A stretch of 9,524 nucleotides of DNA from Syntrophales bacterium. GTDB taxonomy: Bacteria > Desulfobacterota > Syntrophia > Syntrophales > UBA8958. How positions within the stretch are numbered: the first letter of the stretch is position 1; the number at the start of each line of letters is the position of its first letter. Where the stretch lies: the NCBI GenBank assembly GCA_023231165.1, contig JALNVY010000085.1, positions 1-9,524 on the forward strand. Reading direction: 5' to 3'. The notes beneath the pieces were generated by a model. It saw nothing but the letters and a program-made list of their open reading frames with translations. It had not been told where the DNA came from and did not search any database. The position numbers and the translations under genes were made by a program. This document shows positions 7,182 through 9,524 of the stretch, one piece after another.

Positions 7182-7197
7182 AAAAAATTAATTTTTT
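7182..7197. promoter_or_regulatory. Perfect 16-bp A/T palindrome, possible UP element or operator
   Basis: AAAAAATTAATTTTTT reads the same on both strands. It lies immediately after the DUF2950 stop codon and 2 bp upstream of the proposed -35 box of the lipoprotein gene (minus direction). This placement fits an UP element for the RNA polymerase alpha subunit, or a site for an A/T-tract-binding protein. It has no GC stem, so it is not a convincing terminator for the upstream pair. Confidence 0.35.
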
Positions 7198-8139
7198 TTA
7201 TTTTATCGCTTGCCACTTTTTATCAGGATCATAATTGTTCAGGGCGGCTGCCGCCTGTTCGGTGTTTTCACCCAGGTCCCGCTCGTAAACGATTCCTTGC
7301 TGGTTAATCAGGAAGGTCTTGACGCCTGATGAGCCATATTTTGCTGGATAGGCGATAAGGGCAAACCCGAAGATCATATGTTTATTAATTATATAATCAT
7401 AAGCGCCTCCGGGGGCGTGCTTTCCCTGGGCAGTTAAAATTTTGAAGTAATATCCGTGATACGGCACGGGTTTTTTATCGCCTCTGTTCGGAGTGTATCC
7501 CTCCCTGGCGGCAGCGGCATAGAAAGGGCCCAGGGGGCTTTGTTCTTCTCCATCTTTTATTTCCCAATAAAGGCCGTTTTTCTTATCTTTTTCGCTCACG
7601 ATTTTTTCCGCGAACTCATGTAAGCCGTCACTATTTCGGGTTCTGCTGAAATAATCTTTCTGGGCATCCACATAAGCCTTCATAGCCTCTATGACGCTCA
7701 ATTCGTTTCTGCCGATCCTCCGGTTGACAATCTCCTCCCTCCCTGCCCGCGTATCGAAGCGCCATAATTTGCCTTTCTTGACCATTGGAACCGGAAAAGG
7801 CCAGTTATCATTTCCCAAGGTGAGGATTACTTTTCCCTTCCTCTGGTATTCAAGTTTGCTGCCTTCCCTGTACGCCTGCAGGAAACGCTCCCGGGATTTA
7901 TTATCAGCCCCTTCCTCACCTGATAAGAGAAGGTCCTGCCATTTTGGGCCGAAGATGGCGGATAGTTGTTTGCTATCGTTCCTCTCTGTGGCATCTACAA
8001 GGACTTTCACTGCCCCTTCGGGCGAGTCAAAGACCTGCTGACGGATAGTTCCTGCATCTCCAGGAGTGGCCAGAAACAAGATAAATAAAATAAAAACGGC
8101 GATAGTGGTAAAAATTCTGTAGTTTATAGAATGTGGCAT
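7198..8139 (-). CDS. DUF2950 family exported protein
   Basis: The 313-residue protein carries an N-terminal signal peptide or anchor (hydrophobic about 8-25, then ATPGDAG, likely cleaved near 29-30). It matches DUF2950: FDSPEGAVKVLVDA (37-50) near the start, SPLGPFYAAAAREGY (201-215), and the strongest block TAQGKHAPGGAYDYIINKHM (236-255) followed by GFALIAYPAKYGSSGVKTFL (258-277) and GIVYERDLG. The C-terminal GFALIAYP...VYERDLG pattern recalls the globular part of some type IV pilin-like proteins, but there is no prepilin cleavage site, so this is only a resemblance. The start is fixed by an AAGGAGG site in the 12 bp between it and the DUF3300 gene, so the two are one operon. Function is unknown; location is periplasmic or extracellular by inference. 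Confidence 0.9.
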   Translation of the reverse strand: MPHSINYRIFTTIAVFILFILFLATPGDAGTIRQQVFDSPEGAVKVLVDATERNDSKQLSAIFGPKWQDLLLSGEEGADNKSRERFLQAYREGSKLEYQRKGKVILTLGNDNWPFPVPMVKKGKLWRFDTRAGREEIVNRRIGRNELSVIEAMKAYVDAQKDYFSRTRNSDGLHEFAEKIVSEKDKKNGLYWEIKDGEEQSPLGPFYAAAAREGYTPNRGDKKPVPYHGYYFKILTAQGKHAPGGAYDYIINKHMIFGFALIAYPAKYGSSGVKTFLINQQGIVYERDLGENTEQAAAALNNYDPDKKWQAIK

Positions 8140-8151
8140 ACTTTCCTCCTT

Positions 8152-9393
8152 TTAGCGGTGGCCGCTGTAGTGACCGCCACCATGATAGCCCCCAGAACCG
8201 GCATTCCGCATTCCTTCCGCACTACTCCTGCTGTATTGTCCCCGTTCACTGGCAGCGTGTTCGCTTGCACCGTTGCCGCGGCTATCAAAGGCGCTTTCCC
8301 TATCCCCTCGCCCCGTGTCTCGGGATGGCTCTGCGAAGGATCTTCCCTCGTTGCTTTTACCAAAGCCCTTTTCCGGCTGTTTAAGCTTGCCGCTCGATTG
8401 TTTCTGTGTCTCAGTTCTTTCCGTTCCGGCGTTTCTCTTCATGCTTCTGTCACCAGGCGAGTAACCACGGAAATCACCGGATGATCTTTTCATCGCCTGA
8501 TTAGCTTGTCCGTATTTTTGACTGACCGCAGGGTTTCGATAGGGGACATTTTTGCGGTGATCAGGATTATGCTGCCAGTTCTGGCTTTGGGAATTTGCGA
8601 CATTTGTCTTTTTATTCTGAACATTGGCCGCCGTCACGTTGGTGGTCTTGGTGATGTTCGCGACATTATTGTTATTAACGGTGACCTGACCATGTCCCCA
8701 ACCTACGCCGCACCAGGAAGACATAGCCGCCCCCACCATGAACCCGGCGCCGAAAGACATCATTTCTCCCGCCACCACGGCCCCGGGGGAATAGTAAGGA
8801 TAGGGCGGATAGGCAGGGTAAGGCCAGGGGCCATACACAACGGTTGGATTATATGCGGGGACATAGATAACCTGGGGGTTCGCCGGCTGAATGACAATAG
8901 CGCTTTCCTGCACGACCACCTTTTGTTGCGGGGTTGTTTTGAGAGCGCCGGCCGCCTTTGCCTTTGCCCGTAGGTCTTGCACAGCAGCCAGGACATCCTG
9001 CTGCTGTGCAAGAAAGGCGTCGCCAAGCTTGGTCGTCCACTCGATCTTGTCGGACATCATGGCGAGGACATCCGGGTAGTAGGCAAGGGATTTGACGCTA
9101 ACATCCCAATCCTTCCCCTTCAGGGCACTGTCCAATTTGTCACCTTTCAGGGCGGCATTTTGCTTGGCCCAGCGATCAGCCTCCACAACCTCGAGGGGAT
9201 AAGTGGAGGCCATGAATACCTGCGCGAGCAAGGTGTCCGGATAAAGGGCGATGGGCGCCAACATCTGCTGGAGTTCTGCAGTTTTTAAAGGGGGAGGCCC
9301 TCCCGAATTTTGCTGGGCAAAAATCAGTGAAGGGAGGAGAGTAATTAAAGCACTCATTAATATCAACATGTAAACGCGCTTTGTTTTCTTCAT
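8152..9393 (-). CDS. DUF3300 family exported protein
   Basis: The 413-residue protein begins with a Sec signal peptide (about 1-26, ending SLIFAQ). The DUF3300 domain spans about 38-205: LQQMLAPIALYPDTLLAQVF (41-60), STYPLEVVEADRWA, then WDVSVKSLAYYPDVL (96-110) and ANPQVIYVPAYNPTVVYGPW (171-190), followed by a PYP-rich stretch (191-203). A Gly/Ala segment (209-232, FGAGFMVGAAMSSW) could insert in or lie on a membrane. Residues 238-413 are low-complexity: Asn-rich first (VNNNNVAN), then basic and Ser/Arg/Gly-rich, ending GGYHGGGHYSGHR. The tail is probably disordered and may bind a surface polymer or metal (inference). An AAAGGAG site precedes ATG 9393. It is the first visible gene of the minus-strand group and is directly followed by DUF2950. 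Function is unknown. Confidence 0.92.
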   Translation of the reverse strand: MKKTKRVYMLILMSALITLLPSLIFAQQNSGGPPPLKTAELQQMLAPIALYPDTLLAQVFMASTYPLEVVEADRWAKQNAALKGDKLDSALKGKDWDVSVKSLAYYPDVLAMMSDKIEWTTKLGDAFLAQQQDVLAAVQDLRAKAKAAGALKTTPQQKVVVQESAIVIQPANPQVIYVPAYNPTVVYGPWPYPAYPPYPYYSPGAVVAGEMMSFGAGFMVGAAMSSWCGVGWGHGQVTVNNNNVANITKTTNVTAANVQNKKTNVANSQSQNWQHNPDHRKNVPYRNPAVSQKYGQANQAMKRSSGDFRGYSPGDRSMKRNAGTERTETQKQSSGKLKQPEKGFGKSNEGRSFAEPSRDTGRGDRESAFDSRGNGASEHAASERGQYSRSSAEGMRNAGSGGYHGGGHYSGHR

Positions 9394-9524
9394 ATAACTC
9401 CTTTCCCGAGTTTCATTCCCGGATGTTAAGAGCTTCTCGCGGCAAGTATGCCGCCCGATAACTCATCGCTTTGATGCGTGTAGCTTCGTTGCCAGTCCCT
9501 CGTCATACTCTCAGACACCGAGTA
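9394..9524 (-). other. Upstream region of the DUF3300 gene, with a small hairpin and an edge reading frame
   Basis: These 131 bp hold the DUF3300 ribosome site and a perfect 6-bp hairpin, GCGGCA (9439-9444) and TGCCGC (9449-9454), around a 4-nt loop. I see no convincing sigma-70 or sigma-54 promoter. On the minus strand one frame is open from the right edge to a TAA at 9428-9426 (32 residues, including MTRDWQRSYTHQSDELSG). This could be the 3' end of an upstream gene or chance; 33 codons without a stop is not rare. Confidence 0.3.

Noticed and set aside
7061..7197. Terminator for the DUF3300-DUF2950 pair in the spacer
   Set aside because: Only an A/T palindrome is present, with no GC-rich stem; it fits an UP element or operator better.
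8131..8973. Plus-strand open frames opposite DUF2950/DUF3300
   Set aside because: They are shadows of the low-complexity tail of DUF3300; no ribosome site or domain supports them.
9435..9460. Sigma-54 promoter before DUF3300
   Set aside because: A GGCATACTTGC stretch on the minus strand looks similar, but GG and GC are 7 nt apart instead of 10.
1..9524. CRISPR array, tRNA, rRNA, insertion sequence or attachment site
   Set aside because: No regular direct repeats, cloverleaf-like sequence, transposase frame or paired terminal repeats were seen on either strand.

Overview
The window looks like chromosomal DNA from a Gram-negative, double-membraned bacterium. The best guess is the Desulfobacterota (old Deltaproteobacteria, perhaps Syntrophales-like). 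That guess rests on gene content and remembered family resemblance, not on a marker gene. The genes shown are envelope or lipid related, with clean reading frames, good AAGGAGG-type ribosome sites and no tRNA, rRNA, CRISPR array, prophage or insertion sequence.

Left half, plus strand. The window opens inside a DUF3141-family alpha/beta-hydrolase gene (start lost off the left edge, ends 1915). After a 219-bp spacer that holds a GC-skewed hairpin repeat comes a four-gene lipid-transport operon: an MlaE permease with a fused N-terminal STAS domain (2135-3271), an MlaF ATPase (3315-4115), an MlaD/MCE substrate-binding protein with a long helical tail (4158-5162) and a PqiC-type auxiliary lipoprotein (5175-5777). 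Together these read as an ABC-driven phospholipid (or other lipid) shuttle between inner and outer membrane. It mixes Mla parts (E, F, D, with the MlaB role probably carried by the fused STAS domain) with a Pqi part (the lipoprotein), and no MlaC gene is visible.

Centre. The plus-strand operon converges on a minus-strand gene set at about 5778-5926. A 12-bp perfect hairpin there has its U-tract only in the minus direction, so it is a terminator for the minus-strand genes.

Right half, minus strand, in transcription order from the right edge: a secreted DUF3300 protein (9393-8152) and a secreted DUF2950 protein (8139-7198), separated by 12 bp that hold the second gene's ribosome site; then a 137-bp gap with a good sigma-70-like promoter and an A/T palindrome; then a lipoprotein fusing a VWA-like (MIDAS) domain to an OmpA/Pal peptidoglycan-binding domain (7060-5927). 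All three are exported. The DUF3300-DUF2950 pairing is a recurrent arrangement of unknown function.

Nothing here is clearly a new defence or mobile system. The most interesting points are the hybrid Mla/Pqi transporter, the VWA-Pal lipoprotein, the uncharacterised DUF3300/DUF2950 pair, and the hairpin repeat sitting over the permease translation start.
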